Below are positions 26,974 to 34,510 of a DNA stretch of 37,121 bases, piece after piece. The DNA is taken from NCBI GenBank assembly GCA_019750095.1, contig JAIEOW010000110.1:1-37121 (forward strand), given 5' to 3'. How positions within the stretch are numbered: position 1 is the first letter of the stretch; each line of letters starts with the position of its first letter. The stretch comes from Phycisphaerales bacterium. GTDB taxonomy: Bacteria > Planctomycetota > Phycisphaerae > Phycisphaerales > UBA1924. A model generated the notes under the pieces. That model had not been told where the DNA came from. It ran no database searches and saw nothing but the letters and a program-made list of their open reading frames with translations. The translations under genes and the position numbers were made by a program.

Positions 26974-27831
26974 GTGCAGACCCTCGCCCAGATCAAAGCC
27001 CTCCTCGACGAACGCGCCCTGCGCCCGAAGCGATCCCTCGGCCAGAACTTCCTCATCGACCACAACCTCATCCGCAAGCTCGTCGACGCCGCCGACGTCC
27101 AGCGTGGCGATCTCGTCCTCGAAGTCGGCCCCGGCACCGGCACCATGAGCGAAGAACTGCTCGCCCGCGGCTGCGAACTCATCGCCTGCGAACTCGATGA
27201 TCAACTCGCCGATCTCAACCGAACACGCTTGCCGACCCTGCCCGGCGGCGACAAGTTCACCCTCGTCCACGCCGACTGCCTCGCCGGCAAGCACGACATC
27301 AACCCCGAGATTCTTCAACTCATCAATCACCGCCCCTTTGCCCTCGTCGCCAATCTTCCCTACGGCGCGGCAACCCCGCTCATGAGCACCCTGCTCGTGA
27401 GTCATCCGAGCTGCCACACCCTCGCCGTCACCATCCAGCGCGAAGTCGCTGACCGCATCACGGCCCAGCCCAACTCCAAAGACTTCGGCCCCCTCGCCGT
27501 CATCGCCCAGGCCCTCTGCGAGGTCAAAAAGGTCGCCACCTGCCCCCCCGAGTGCTTCTGGCCCAGGCCCGAGGTGACCAGCAGCATGATCCTGCTCAAG
27601 CGATCGCCCACGCCCCTCACGAACATCGCCCAGCACCTCAGCGACGCCTGCCGAGACATCTTCGCGCAGCGCCGCAAACAGATCGGCTCCCTGCTCAAGA
27701 CCATCGACTGGACCAAGATCGCCGCTCAACCAGGATGCGAAGCGATCAACCCCACCATGCGCGCCGAGCAACTCACCATCCCACAAGTCGTCGCCCTAGC
27801 CAACGCACTCCGCAACTCCGTCACTTCATAA
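26974..27831 (+). CDS. rsmA: 16S rRNA dimethyladenosine transferase
   Basis: RsmA (KsgA) dimethylates two adjacent adenines near the end of 16S rRNA in a late step of small-subunit assembly. A GTG at 26974 gives 285 residues and begins with the typical 'RPKRSLGQNFLID'. Motif I 'EVGPGTGTM' is at about 50-58, and motif IV 'NLPYGAATPL' is at about 127-136. 'CFWPRPEVTSSMILL' is the usual C-terminal region signature. It looks intact. Its stop lies inside a short tandem repeat. RsmA is a near-universal housekeeping enzyme. Confidence 0.95.
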   Translation: MQTLAQIKALLDERALRPKRSLGQNFLIDHNLIRKLVDAADVQRGDLVLEVGPGTGTMSEELLARGCELIACELDDQLADLNRTRLPTLPGGDKFTLVHADCLAGKHDINPEILQLINHRPFALVANLPYGAATPLMSTLLVSHPSCHTLAVTIQREVADRITAQPNSKDFGPLAVIAQALCEVKKVATCPPECFWPRPEVTSSMILLKRSPTPLTNIAQHLSDACRDIFAQRRKQIGSLLKTIDWTKIAAQPGCEAINPTMRAEQLTIPQVVALANALRNSVTS

Positions 27832-27851
27832 CTCCGTCACTTCGTCACTTC
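27814..27851. repeat. Short tandem repeat spanning the rsmA stop codon
   Basis: AACTCCGTCACTTC occurs twice (27814-27827 and 27830-27843), followed by a third partial CGTCACTTC ending at 27851. The rsmA stop TAA is at 27829-27831 between the copies. Slippage here would change the last residues of RsmA, which ends 'NSVTS'. Confidence 0.8.
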
Positions 27852-27859
27852 CACGGACG

Positions 27860-28384
27860 CTACGCCTTCCACTCCCCCGCATACCGCGTGGTAAACCCAT
27901 CCTTCGCCCCATCGCGTTCGGCGAGCTCAAACAGTCGCTTGGCAATCTGCCGAATGTGCAGCGCATCATGCGCCTGCCAACTCACCATCAACTCGCCCGC
28001 CGTCACGGGACCGACCTTTGGGTGGATGTACGCCGTCTTCCACTTCGGCTTCTGAAGCCCGCCAAGAAACCGCAGCGACTTCCGCCGCTCAGCCGCAAAC
28101 CGCTTCAGCGACTCATCCAGATCCCGCGTGTTGTACTTCCGTTCCCGCGCCCACGCCTCCGGATCATTCTTCGGCCAGGGCGCCGTCGGGTCGCGCAGCG
28201 TGCTCATCAATCGCATCCGAAAGTCATCCCGATCCTCGTCGGCCAGATGATTCACAATCTCCAGAATCGACCACGCCCCGCTCTCGGGCTTCCACCGTGC
28301 GTCGGCAGCGGACACACCCTTAAGCAGCGTCTTGATCGCCGCGGGCGTATGCGCCATCCGTGCGATGAGCCCTTGATCATTCAT
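27860..28384 (-). CDS. DinB-like (DUF1569/DinB_2 type) four-helix protein
   Basis: The ATG ending at 28384 gives 174 residues. The pattern of a DinB four-helix bundle is present. 'SILEIVNHLADEDRDDFRMRL' holds the first metal-binding His, and 'SWQAHDALHIRQIAKRLFEL' gives the second pair in the C-terminal helix, with the expected spacing. Related proteins bind a metal and often catalyse thiol transfer, but this one cannot be assigned. It converges on rsmA. A TTG 12 bases further up is another possible start. Confidence 0.85.
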   Translation of the reverse strand: MNDQGLIARMAHTPAAIKTLLKGVSAADARWKPESGAWSILEIVNHLADEDRDDFRMRLMSTLRDPTAPWPKNDPEAWARERKYNTRDLDESLKRFAAERRKSLRFLGGLQKPKWKTAYIHPKVGPVTAGELMVSWQAHDALHIRQIAKRLFELAERDGAKDGFTTRYAGEWKA

Positions 28385-28402
28385 CGACAAGCTCAATCCG
28401 AG

Positions 28403-28422
28403 GCCCGGGCGCGAGCCCGGGC
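28403..28422. repeat. GCGA-loop hairpin in the DinB upstream region
   Basis: GCCCGGGC-GCGA-GCCCGGGC is an 8-bp perfect stem with a GNRA-type loop, 19 bases above the DinB-like start. It may be an upstream terminator or leader structure. The lgt-end hairpin (8798) has the same loop. Confidence 0.5.
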
Positions 28423-28529
28423 ACCAAAAGCCGCCGGCATCCGAAGTTTAACACCACATCCGTTTCATTCCCGACACCAATCGACGAAGGTGCCCGAGAT
28501 TGCGCACGGGCCTCAGATGAACAACCCGT

Positions 28530-29261
28530 TCAACTACTCCCCCGCCGCATATCTTCCAACCCCTCCGGAAACGGATAGCTCGGAAACACCCCGACATTCC
28601 CGAATCGCCAGTGTCCCGGCGCGGGGAAGATGTCGCCGCGGAAGCCGGCCTGGTACATCGTCCGCAGCACCGTCTCAAAGCTCGGCTCCTGCCCATCTGG
28701 CCCGACCAGCTTGTTCGCCCGCGCGTTCAAGAAGCTCACGCTCGCCACCGGCAGGCGCTCCTTCCGCCCGCGCAGCATCTTCACCACCGTCGCAAACCCG
28801 CGGCTGAGGTCATCCACTGTAAAGTGATCTCGCCCGTGCGGCCTGAGCAACGCCAGGATCAGGATCGAATCCAGGTCATACTTCAGCACATACGGCTCAC
28901 GATCTCGTGACGCGTGAATGCTCACCGAGTCCTGAAACATCTTGGCAAAGCTCGTCACGCCCCGGGCCGTCCACTGGCTCGCCGGGATCAGGTCCACAAG
29001 CTGCGCCACGATCCCGTGCGAGTTGTCCGAGTCATTCACGCCGCAGACCACGGCCCGGTATCGCCCATCCAGCATGTCGCGGAGCATGTCCTGCCCCCAC
29101 ATGATGCGGATGCGCTCCACCGCGCCCGGCCCGATCCCCGCGCCGATCGGCCCGGCGGGCAACAGCGAAACCCGATTCGGAAACGTCTCAACACCCATGA
29201 GCAGCTCCGCCTCGTCGTCGTACAACCGACCCGTCCTGCCCGCCGCCGGATTGCTGGTCAT
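28530..29261 (-). CDS. Hypothetical protein
   Basis: The ATG ending at 29261 gives 243 residues and has AGGAG seven bases upstream, so the start is strongly supported. I do not recognise the family. The product is soluble, with a mixed pattern such as 'ALLRPHGRDHFTVDDLSRGFATVVKMLRGRKERLPVASVSFLNARAN', and an aromatic C-terminus 'PAPGHWRFGNVGVFPSYPFPEGL'. It reads like a conserved protein of this phylum, but I cannot say more. It lies next to the inverted repeat at 29474-29749. Confidence 0.7.
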   Translation of the reverse strand: MTSNPAAGRTGRLYDDEAELLMGVETFPNRVSLLPAGPIGAGIGPGAVERIRIMWGQDMLRDMLDGRYRAVVCGVNDSDNSHGIVAQLVDLIPASQWTARGVTSFAKMFQDSVSIHASRDREPYVLKYDLDSILILALLRPHGRDHFTVDDLSRGFATVVKMLRGRKERLPVASVSFLNARANKLVGPDGQEPSFETVLRTMYQAGFRGDIFPAPGHWRFGNVGVFPSYPFPEGLEDMRRGSS

Positions 29262-29473
29262 GTGGAAACTCCTGGAGTGGCACATGGTATCGGCGTGTGG
29301 GCGGGGAGAGAAGTCCGAGCTTTCAGAGCCCAGGCGACGGCACGGTCCACGAACCGATACCAAGCCATCTCGACCCGTGACACGCGATGGGTGTTGCGCC
29401 GATGTCAGGATCAAGGGTTGCGATCGCGCGCTTCCCGTGCGCCATGCGTGCTGAGATCGGCACCCCCGAGCTT

Positions 29474-29539
29474 GGTCTTCAAGGGCGAAGCCCTCAGGGT
29501 CCATAGCCGGGCGGTCGCCGCGACAGCGGCACCCCCGGG
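29474..29539 (+). repeat. Inverted repeat, left arm
   Basis: This 66-base arm is about 80-85% identical to the reverse complement of 29683-29749. It contains an AGGGC-GAA-GCCCT mini-hairpin (29482-29494) and a second GCCGC-GACA-GCGGC stem. The arm lies in the gap between two minus-strand genes. I take it as a copy of a dispersed structured element. Confidence 0.7.
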
Positions 29540-29561
29540 AGCGTGGCAGCACCATGATCTC

Positions 29562-29578
29562 GCACCGCGACGCGGTGC
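29562..29578. repeat. Near-perfect palindrome in the repeat spacer
   Basis: GCACCGCG-A-CGCGGTGC is an 8-bp palindrome with a single central base. It lies in the spacer between the two arms, and a weaker GCAC...GTGC counterpart sits near 29645-29662 at the mirrored position. This extends the inverted symmetry beyond the two main arms. Confidence 0.6.
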
Positions 29579-29682
29579 AGGTCAGGACAGCGATCCGGGC
29601 AACAACGTGGCGCAACCACCTCATGCATCAGTCCGGGCATTCCTGCACAACCTCCGTGGTGCGATGGTGAAGCGCGCCGAAC

Positions 29683-29749
29683 CCCGGGGGTGCCGCTTTC
29701 GTGGCGACCGCCCGGCTATGCACCCTCACGGCTTCGCCGTCGAAGAACC
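29683..29749 (-). repeat. Inverted repeat, right arm, overlapping a gene end
   Basis: This 67-base arm is the inverted partner of 29474-29539. Its mini-hairpin at 29728-29740 is ACGGC-TTC-GCCGT: the second base pair differs from the left arm but stays paired. The arm covers the last eleven codons of the GT87-like gene (29716-31092). Confidence 0.7.
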
Positions 29750-31092
29750 TCAGGACCTTCAATCGCCTTCACTGGCCACTTGCTTCCCCGCACAACTTCC
29801 CACGCCACCCACGCCAGAAACACCAACGCCCCCAACGGCCGCACCCACGTGTTGTGGTCGCCCAGCGTCACCTGCCGACTGAACTGCAGCAGCATGCACA
29901 GCACCACCAGCGGCACCGCACTGAGCCACCGCCGATCCCACAGCTCGCGCGTTGCCCAGGCCGCCAGCACCGGCCCGATGATCGCATAGCTCAACCCCTC
30001 CGTTCGCGGATTGAACAGCGTGATGTAGATCGCCCCGAGCGTCAACACGGTCATCGCCGCACCGAACGCGTTCATCCGCCGACACGCCCAGATCGAAAGT
30101 CCCAGGGTCGCCACTCCCGCCGCCGCTCGAAGCACGCTGAGCTGATTCTCAACGGCCGTGATCCCCCACGCGGCAAGCAATCCGCGGATGTCCTGATACA
30201 GGTCCGCCGGCGCCGCCGCCGAGAGCGTCTTCTCCACAAACTCGCGGCACTGCCCGATCGCATAGCTCGGCGACGGATGCGCGAGCGCCAGCGCGCCCAC
30301 GCCAAGCCCCGCCACCAGCAGCCGCCATGAAAGTGTCCGCCAGAACGCAACCCCGACAAGCCCGACCACCGCCAGCGCCGTCGGCTTGCAGATCACCAGC
30401 AGAACCATCCACCCCGTGGCCCACCACCAGCGCCGATCCATGATCGCCACAGCCGAGAGCGCAATCGCGCCACCCATCAGCACATTGGTCTGCCCATTCG
30501 ACGCGCTCCCCATCGCCGCAGGAATCGCAAGCCCGGAGGCGATCAGAAACGCGAATCCCGCGTCTCGCAAGAACAGCCGACGCGTCAATCCCCACACGCC
30601 CCACGCATACGCCGCGATCCCCACCAGCCGCCAGACCACCTCGGCCAACCCCGACGGCAGATACGCAAACGGCGTGTACGCAATCGCCGACTGGGGAAAG
30701 TACAAATACCCGTGCACTGTCCCGTCGCCCGCGCGATCGTCGCCATACATGCCCTCGCCCGCCCACCACTGGCGGCTGGCATTGGCATACACACTCGAAA
30801 CGCTCCGATGACCAAAGCGGTTGTGCTGCGTGATCTCAGACCTCTGAATCGTTCGTTGTGGCTTTCCCGACGCATCGATCTGCCGAATCGTGATCGAGTT
30901 CGCATCACTCGAGATCACGCGGCCTGGCACACGTTCCCCTGAGATCAACACGAACGCATCGGCCTTCAGCAGCACCAGCACGCAAACCACTGCGGCAAAT
31001 ACCCCCCAAACGAGCCATCCGAGGCGAGTGCTTCTGAGATCGCCGTCGCGAGCCCGATTATTCGGCCGAGAAGCTGATGGGTGTTGGTGCAT
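29716..31092 (-). CDS. GT87-like (DUF2029) integral membrane glycosyltransferase
   Basis: The 458-residue protein has about ten hydrophobic helices. After the first one comes a 100-residue outer loop with 'SRQWWAGEGMYG...GYLYFPQSAIAYTPFAYLP', whose 'G.L.YPP....L..P.A.LP' type pattern is typical of GT87 enzymes. These use polyprenyl-phosphate sugars to mannosylate lipids on the outer side of the membrane. The last residues ('PEVLRRRSREGA') are encoded by a repeated DNA arm. No ribosome binding site is clear at the start. The substrate cannot be read. It is divergent from the CBS protein. Confidence 0.78.
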   Translation of the reverse strand: MHQHPSASRPNNRARDGDLRSTRLGWLVWGVFAAVVCVLVLLKADAFVLISGERVPGRVISSDANSITIRQIDASGKPQRTIQRSEITQHNRFGHRSVSSVYANASRQWWAGEGMYGDDRAGDGTVHGYLYFPQSAIAYTPFAYLPSGLAEVVWRLVGIAAYAWGVWGLTRRLFLRDAGFAFLIASGLAIPAAMGSASNGQTNVLMGGAIALSAVAIMDRRWWWATGWMVLLVICKPTALAVVGLVGVAFWRTLSWRLLVAGLGVGALALAHPSPSYAIGQCREFVEKTLSAAAPADLYQDIRGLLAAWGITAVENQLSVLRAAAGVATLGLSIWACRRMNAFGAAMTVLTLGAIYITLFNPRTEGLSYAIIGPVLAAWATRELWDRRWLSAVPLVVLCMLLQFSRQVTLGDHNTWVRPLGALVFLAWVAWEVVRGSKWPVKAIEGPEVLRRRSREGA

Positions 31093-31345
31093 GCTCGCAG
31101 TGGTCCGTGGAGATTCTGAATCATCAAACTCGGTGGATAATCACATTCTGCTCTTTCACTTTGTACCAGACTTTGGCATACTACAGAAGCATCACCCGCG
31201 AATCGTTGTTCTGACGCCAAGGCGTGCGTCGGCGAGTATGGTGGTGCTTTGGCCCGTGAATGGGCCACGTCGTGCAGGAACTCATGCTGGCGGCCTCTTG
31301 TCTATGGCCGTCCAAAGTCCTCGTGCTCTCTCGTGGAGTCACGCC

Positions 31346-31789
31346 ATGCCAAACGTCGCCGACCTGATGAACGCCAAGGGGGCGGGCGTGCACACCATCT
31401 GCCGCTCCGATACGGTGCTGGATGCCGCCAAGCTCATGAACGAGCGGCGCATCGGTGCGCTCGTCGTCGTTGAGTCTGGATATCCCGACGTGCCCGTCGG
31501 CATGTTCACCGAGCGCGACGTGCTCACCCGCGTCGTCGCCGAGCAGCGGCCGCCAGGCACCACCAAGGTCGCCGATGTCATGACCTCTCGCATCCTCACC
31601 TGCGCCCTCTCCACCGATCTCGACGAGGTCCGCACCGTCATGCGCTCCGAACGCATCCGCCACCTCCCCGTTCTCGACAACCAGCACCACCTCTGCGGCA
31701 TGATCTCCCTCGGCGACCTCAACCAGGCCCAGGTCAAAGTCCTCGTCGAGACGATCCAGTATCTGGAGATGTACGGCACGAGGATGTAA
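31346..31789 (+). CDS. CBS domain pair protein
   Basis: The ATG at 31346 gives 147 residues and has GGAG seven bases upstream. Two CBS motifs follow each other: 'ADLMNAKGAGVHTICRSDTVLDAAKLMNERRIGALVVVE...GMFTERDVLTRVV' and 'ADVMTSRILTCALSTDLDEVRTVMRSERIRHLPVLDNQHHLCGMISLGDL'. Such stand-alone pairs bind adenine nucleotides and report energy state. A C-terminal 'ETIQYLEMYGTRM' helix ends it. The partner is unknown. About 250 bases of more AT-rich, gene-free DNA separate it from the divergent GT87-like gene. Confidence 0.93.
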   Translation: MPNVADLMNAKGAGVHTICRSDTVLDAAKLMNERRIGALVVVESGYPDVPVGMFTERDVLTRVVAEQRPPGTTKVADVMTSRILTCALSTDLDEVRTVMRSERIRHLPVLDNQHHLCGMISLGDLNQAQVKVLVETIQYLEMYGTRM

Positions 31790-31824
31790 AGGGGGCTGAG
31801 AAGAGGTCAAGAGGCGGAGAGGTC

Positions 31825-31906
31825 AAGAGGTCGAGTGAAACGCGCGGAGTTGCCCACGTCTGCTGCATTCACTTTGCCTCTAGAACTCCCCCCCTCTCGA
31901 CCTCTT
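31825..31906. repeat. Inverted repeat between convergent genes
   Basis: AAGAGGTCGAG (31825-31835) and CTCGACCTCTT (31896-31906) are perfect 11-bp inverted copies 60 bases apart, between the CBS gene and the convergent Gfo/Idh/MocA-like gene. The left copy is preceded by two more GAGGTCAAGAGG-like units. It may serve as a terminator for both genes. Confidence 0.5.
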
Positions 31907-31909
31907 CCC

Positions 31910-33043
31910 TCATGTCATCCGCAGCATCACATCCGGACTCTCACCCTGACCCGTGCGCGCACTCAGCAGCGCCGCACCAGCGGTCGCCAGCACGCTCAGC
32001 ACATTGCTCGGCGGGCCAATCGGGCGTGATGGATCCATCAGCCGCGTGATCTGCTCGGCGATCACCCGCACCGCCGGTGCCAGCGTCGGTTCGCCCTGAG
32101 CCGTTCCGCGTATGCGCGTGGAATCGCGCGACGCTTCCACGATCTTCCCGTCGGCGTCGATCCACTCCAGCCCATCGTCATAGATCCGCACCCGCCCGCG
32201 CTCGCCAACCAGCGTGATCGTGCGGCTCCATCTTCCCGCTCGGCTCGACGCCGCGATCGCCGCCGCCGCTCCGCCAGAATATCGCAGCGTCGCCGAAAGA
32301 TCCCCTTCAAGCCCGCGCAGCGTGGGCGACGTCGCGGGCGCACCCGCTGATGGACCCGGCGTTGCCGAAACCAACGCCGCATCGATTGTCTCCGGTTGCC
32401 CAAGCAGCCACGTGATGCACTCGATCGCGTCATACAGCCGAGCACCAAGCGAGCCCTGTCCGAGCCCGCCCCAGGCCTGGACGCTGACCATCCGCAGCCC
32501 GCCAAGTTGCTGAATGACGTCATGCGCACCGCGCATCACCGGCGCGTGTCGCGCCAGCGGCACAAACGTTGCCCACTCCCGTGCCGACAGCCCGTCGATC
32601 CCCGGTTCATCCATCGGCTCCGGACCAAGCGAGAGCCCCATGCCCTCATCGCCCGACTGCGCGGCCCCATCGCCCGAAGGTTCCAGCACTTCCAGCACGC
32701 CCGCGGGCGTTGGCTCAAGCGTCGCCACGCGCACGCCGCGATCGGCGACCTCACGAATCGCCGCGGCGTCCTCCATCCGTGTACCCGCCGCAAGCAGGAC
32801 AAGATCGACCTCCGCCGTCGCCAGCGCACGCCGAAGATCGTCGATCTGTTCGCCCCCAAGCTCCGCCGCGATGTCCGCCCCGCGACCGCGCGAATCGCTC
32901 GCATCGCCCACCAGCGCGATCGCCAATCCCGCCGCCTCGGCGATCCCGCGCACCAGCCCCGCCTGCTCCGGCAGCATCCACACAAGCGCACGCGAAGTCG
33001 CACGTCCGGGCGCGTTCGCAGAGTTCTCACCACCGTTCGACAT
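31910..33043 (-). CDS. Gfo/Idh/MocA-like oxidoreductase
   Basis: The ATG ending at 33043 gives 377 residues. The first half is a degenerate Rossmann fold: 'GLAIALVGDAS' as first strand and turn, and 'LATAEVDLVLLAAGT' followed by 'VADRGVRVATLEPTP', which matches the usual 'KHVLCEKP' position but has lost its Lys. The second half has the alpha/beta domain pattern 'GARLYDAIECITWLLGQPETI', 'LRYSGGAAAAIAASSRAG' and 'ITLVGERGRVRIYDDGLEW'. The lost Lys and Pro-rich middle suggest that it may not be a normal dehydrogenase. It follows the rnpB locus on the same strand. Confidence 0.75.
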   Translation of the reverse strand: MSNGGENSANAPGRATSRALVWMLPEQAGLVRGIAEAAGLAIALVGDASDSRGRGADIAAELGGEQIDDLRRALATAEVDLVLLAAGTRMEDAAAIREVADRGVRVATLEPTPAGVLEVLEPSGDGAAQSGDEGMGLSLGPEPMDEPGIDGLSAREWATFVPLARHAPVMRGAHDVIQQLGGLRMVSVQAWGGLGQGSLGARLYDAIECITWLLGQPETIDAALVSATPGPSAGAPATSPTLRGLEGDLSATLRYSGGAAAAIAASSRAGRWSRTITLVGERGRVRIYDDGLEWIDADGKIVEASRDSTRIRGTAQGEPTLAPAVRVIAEQITRLMDPSRPIGPPSNVLSVLATAGAALLSARTGQGESPDVMLRMT

Positions 33044-33089
33044 GCGGCCAGTGTACAAACACTCTTGGCCATCGATCCCAGAGACCCCC

Positions 33090-33126
33090 AAAAGGCCATC
33101 GGCCCCCGGTTTCCCGGAGGCCGATG
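33090..33126 (-). terminator. Intrinsic terminator of the RNase P RNA gene
   Basis: On the minus strand a 13-bp stem (33097-33126, one G-T pair) with a GAAA tetraloop is followed by GCCTTTTG. It begins just after the RNase P RNA 3' end. This is a clean rho-independent terminator. Confidence 0.85.
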
Positions 33127-33133
33127 CACGGAT

Positions 33134-33594
33134 GGGTGCGTTGGGTAAGCCGAGTTCTGTTCGCCGGGCGGTTCCGATCTCGCGATCGGCCTTCCCGGCG
33201 TGGCGGCCATTTCTCTCGCTCTGGGCTCACGCCCGAAGCTGAAGCGGTCTACCCGCCCTCGTTGGTCGCCCAAACGTGCGAACCGCACGCCGGCGTGGCT
33301 TGCGCCGACGCCGCGAAAGCTGCGTGACCTTGCACGCGGTGGGGTTTGCCATGCCCCGCCTGTCACCAGGCGAGCGGTGCGCTCTTACCGCACCTTTTCA
33401 CCCTTACCTGAGCCCGGGTTCCCCACGCGGAGCGTGGGGTTACCCAAGGCCATCGGCGGTATGTTCTCTGTGGCACTGTCCCGCACTCGGATCCATCCCG
33501 AGCGGGTGGGCGTTACCCACCACCGTGTCCTGTCGTGCTCGGACTTTCCTCCGACGGATCAACAAAGACCCGACGGCGACCGCCCGACGCACCC
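33134..33594 (-). ncRNA. rnpB: RNase P RNA, bacterial type A
   Basis: On the minus strand the 5' part has GGAGGAAAGTCCGAGCACGA, the CR-I hallmark. It is followed by ACAGAGAACATACCGCC, then the stretch GGTAAGGGTGAAAAGGTGCG and GTAAGAGCGCACCG, and the 3' ACAGAACTCGGCTTACC, all typical of RNase P RNA. The 5' GGGTGCGT pairs with the 3' ACGCACCC to close P1, which fixes the ends near 33594 and 33134. At about 460 bases it is longer than the E. coli RNA (377), as variable stems are long here. A TATGAT box and a terminator flank it. It cleaves tRNA leaders, with RnpA as protein partner (not in the window). Confidence 0.95.
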
Positions 33595-33601
33595 GAACTG
33601 A

Positions 33602-33607
33602 ATCATA
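33602..33607 (-). promoter_or_regulatory. -10 promoter box of rnpB
   Basis: TATGAT on the minus strand lies seven bases ahead of the P1 5' base (33594), which fits a sigma-70 -10 element and start site. No convincing -35 is visible 17 bases up. Confidence 0.55.
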
Positions 33608-33627
33608 GGTGCTCGCGCATAGCGCGC

Positions 33628-34311
33628 TCAGCGTCGCCGACGACGCGTGGCCACAACGCCTGCCAGCCCAAGCAGCGCAGCCGACCCCGGAGCCGGCACT
33701 TCGTACACCTGAAAGGCATATTGAGCGACGTTGGGGTTGAAGCTGAACAGTGACCAGTTCGCCCCGTTGTAGAACGAGGCGTTGCTCGTCAGGAATCCCG
33801 GCCCCGTCGTCACGCCGACCTGGAATCCAAACTGTCCGGCATAGGTGAAGTTCTGCGTCTCGATGCTGAATCCGATGTTGTTGAACCCGCCCAGCGTCGA
33901 AACGCCCGTCAGCGGAATCTCCACATCAAAGAACGTGGGAGCATTGCCGAAGGTCTGCGGAAGCGTCACGTTGGTCAGCGTTGTCTGAAACAGCGTCGCG
34001 CCGCTGCCGAACACGAACCCGCTCGGATCGCCATCGGTGAGCGTGAACTTGATGTCCGTCGACCCGGCGGGGATGTCCGTGCCGGAGGTCGCCAGATTCA
34101 GCACGATTCAAGAAAGCTGAATCGCCGGCTGGCCCGGCCCAAGCACCCAGCCCGAATCCCCATATCGAATGCCCGTGTTCGCATTCGCCGAGTTGAACGG
34201 GGTGAAGAACCCCAGGTCCGAGTTGGACTGATACACCAGGTTCTCGCCGCGTGCGACCGACCCGACCACCAGGCCGCAGGACACCGCCAAAAACATGACA
34301 CTCGTACGCAT
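33628..34311 (-). pseudogene. PEP-CTERM protein interrupted by an in-frame TGA
   Basis: Two open stretches, 34111-34311 and 33628-34107, share one frame and are separated only by a TGA at 34108-34110. The first has a signal peptide ('MFLAVSCGLVVGSVA') and an AAGGAG site seven bases above its ATG. The second continues with 'IVLNLATSGTDIPAGSTDIKFTLTDGDPSG', 'GGFNNIGFSIETQNFTYAGQFGFQV', and ends 'EVPAPGSAALLGLAG...RRRRR', a PEP-CTERM-type sorting tail. Similar proteins have a charged residue at the stop position, so a CGA-to-TGA change would explain it. A 7-bp hairpin (34328-34344) lies in the leader. The protein is probably lost or made in truncated form. Confidence 0.78.
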
Positions 34312-34327
34312 GCTCTCTCTCCTTGTG

Positions 34328-34344
34328 CGCGGGGACTCCCCGCG
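34328..34344. promoter_or_regulatory. Leader hairpin of the PEP-CTERM gene
   Basis: CGCGGGG-ACT-CCCCGCG is a perfect 7-bp stem located just above the AAGGAG site (34319-34324). It could affect translation start. A second inverted pair, GAAACTGAAC/GTTCA-G-GTTTC, lies at 34370-34398. Confidence 0.45.
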
Positions 34345-34369
34345 ATGGCCTCAAACCTAGCACACTTTT

Positions 34370-34398
34370 GAAACTGAACCACTCCCTGTTCAGGTTTC
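34370..34398. promoter_or_regulatory. Possible operator-like inverted repeat
   Basis: GAAACTGAAC and GTTCAGGTTTC face each other across eight bases, with one bulged G. They lie in the gap above the PEP-CTERM gene and below the end of the flavin reductase-like gene. A regulator site is possible; no family is implied. Confidence 0.35.
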
Positions 34399-34510
34399 AT
34401 GCACCCTCCCGGGCAACGCCGGGCGGCGAGGGCACTCTTTGATGGGTCGACGCGAAACTCGAACTTCCCCAGATTCCCATGATCTTGCAGCCCGATGTTC
34501 GGCTTCCGAT

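Noticed and set aside
33200..33608. Open frames over the RNase P RNA locus
   Set aside because: The RNase P core motifs, P1 pairing, -10 box and terminator explain the sequence; the frames are chance.
34108..34110. TGA as a selenocysteine codon in the PEP-CTERM gene
   Set aside because: No typical SECIS-like stem-loop directly follows, the family has no redox site here, and the expected residue is not Cys.
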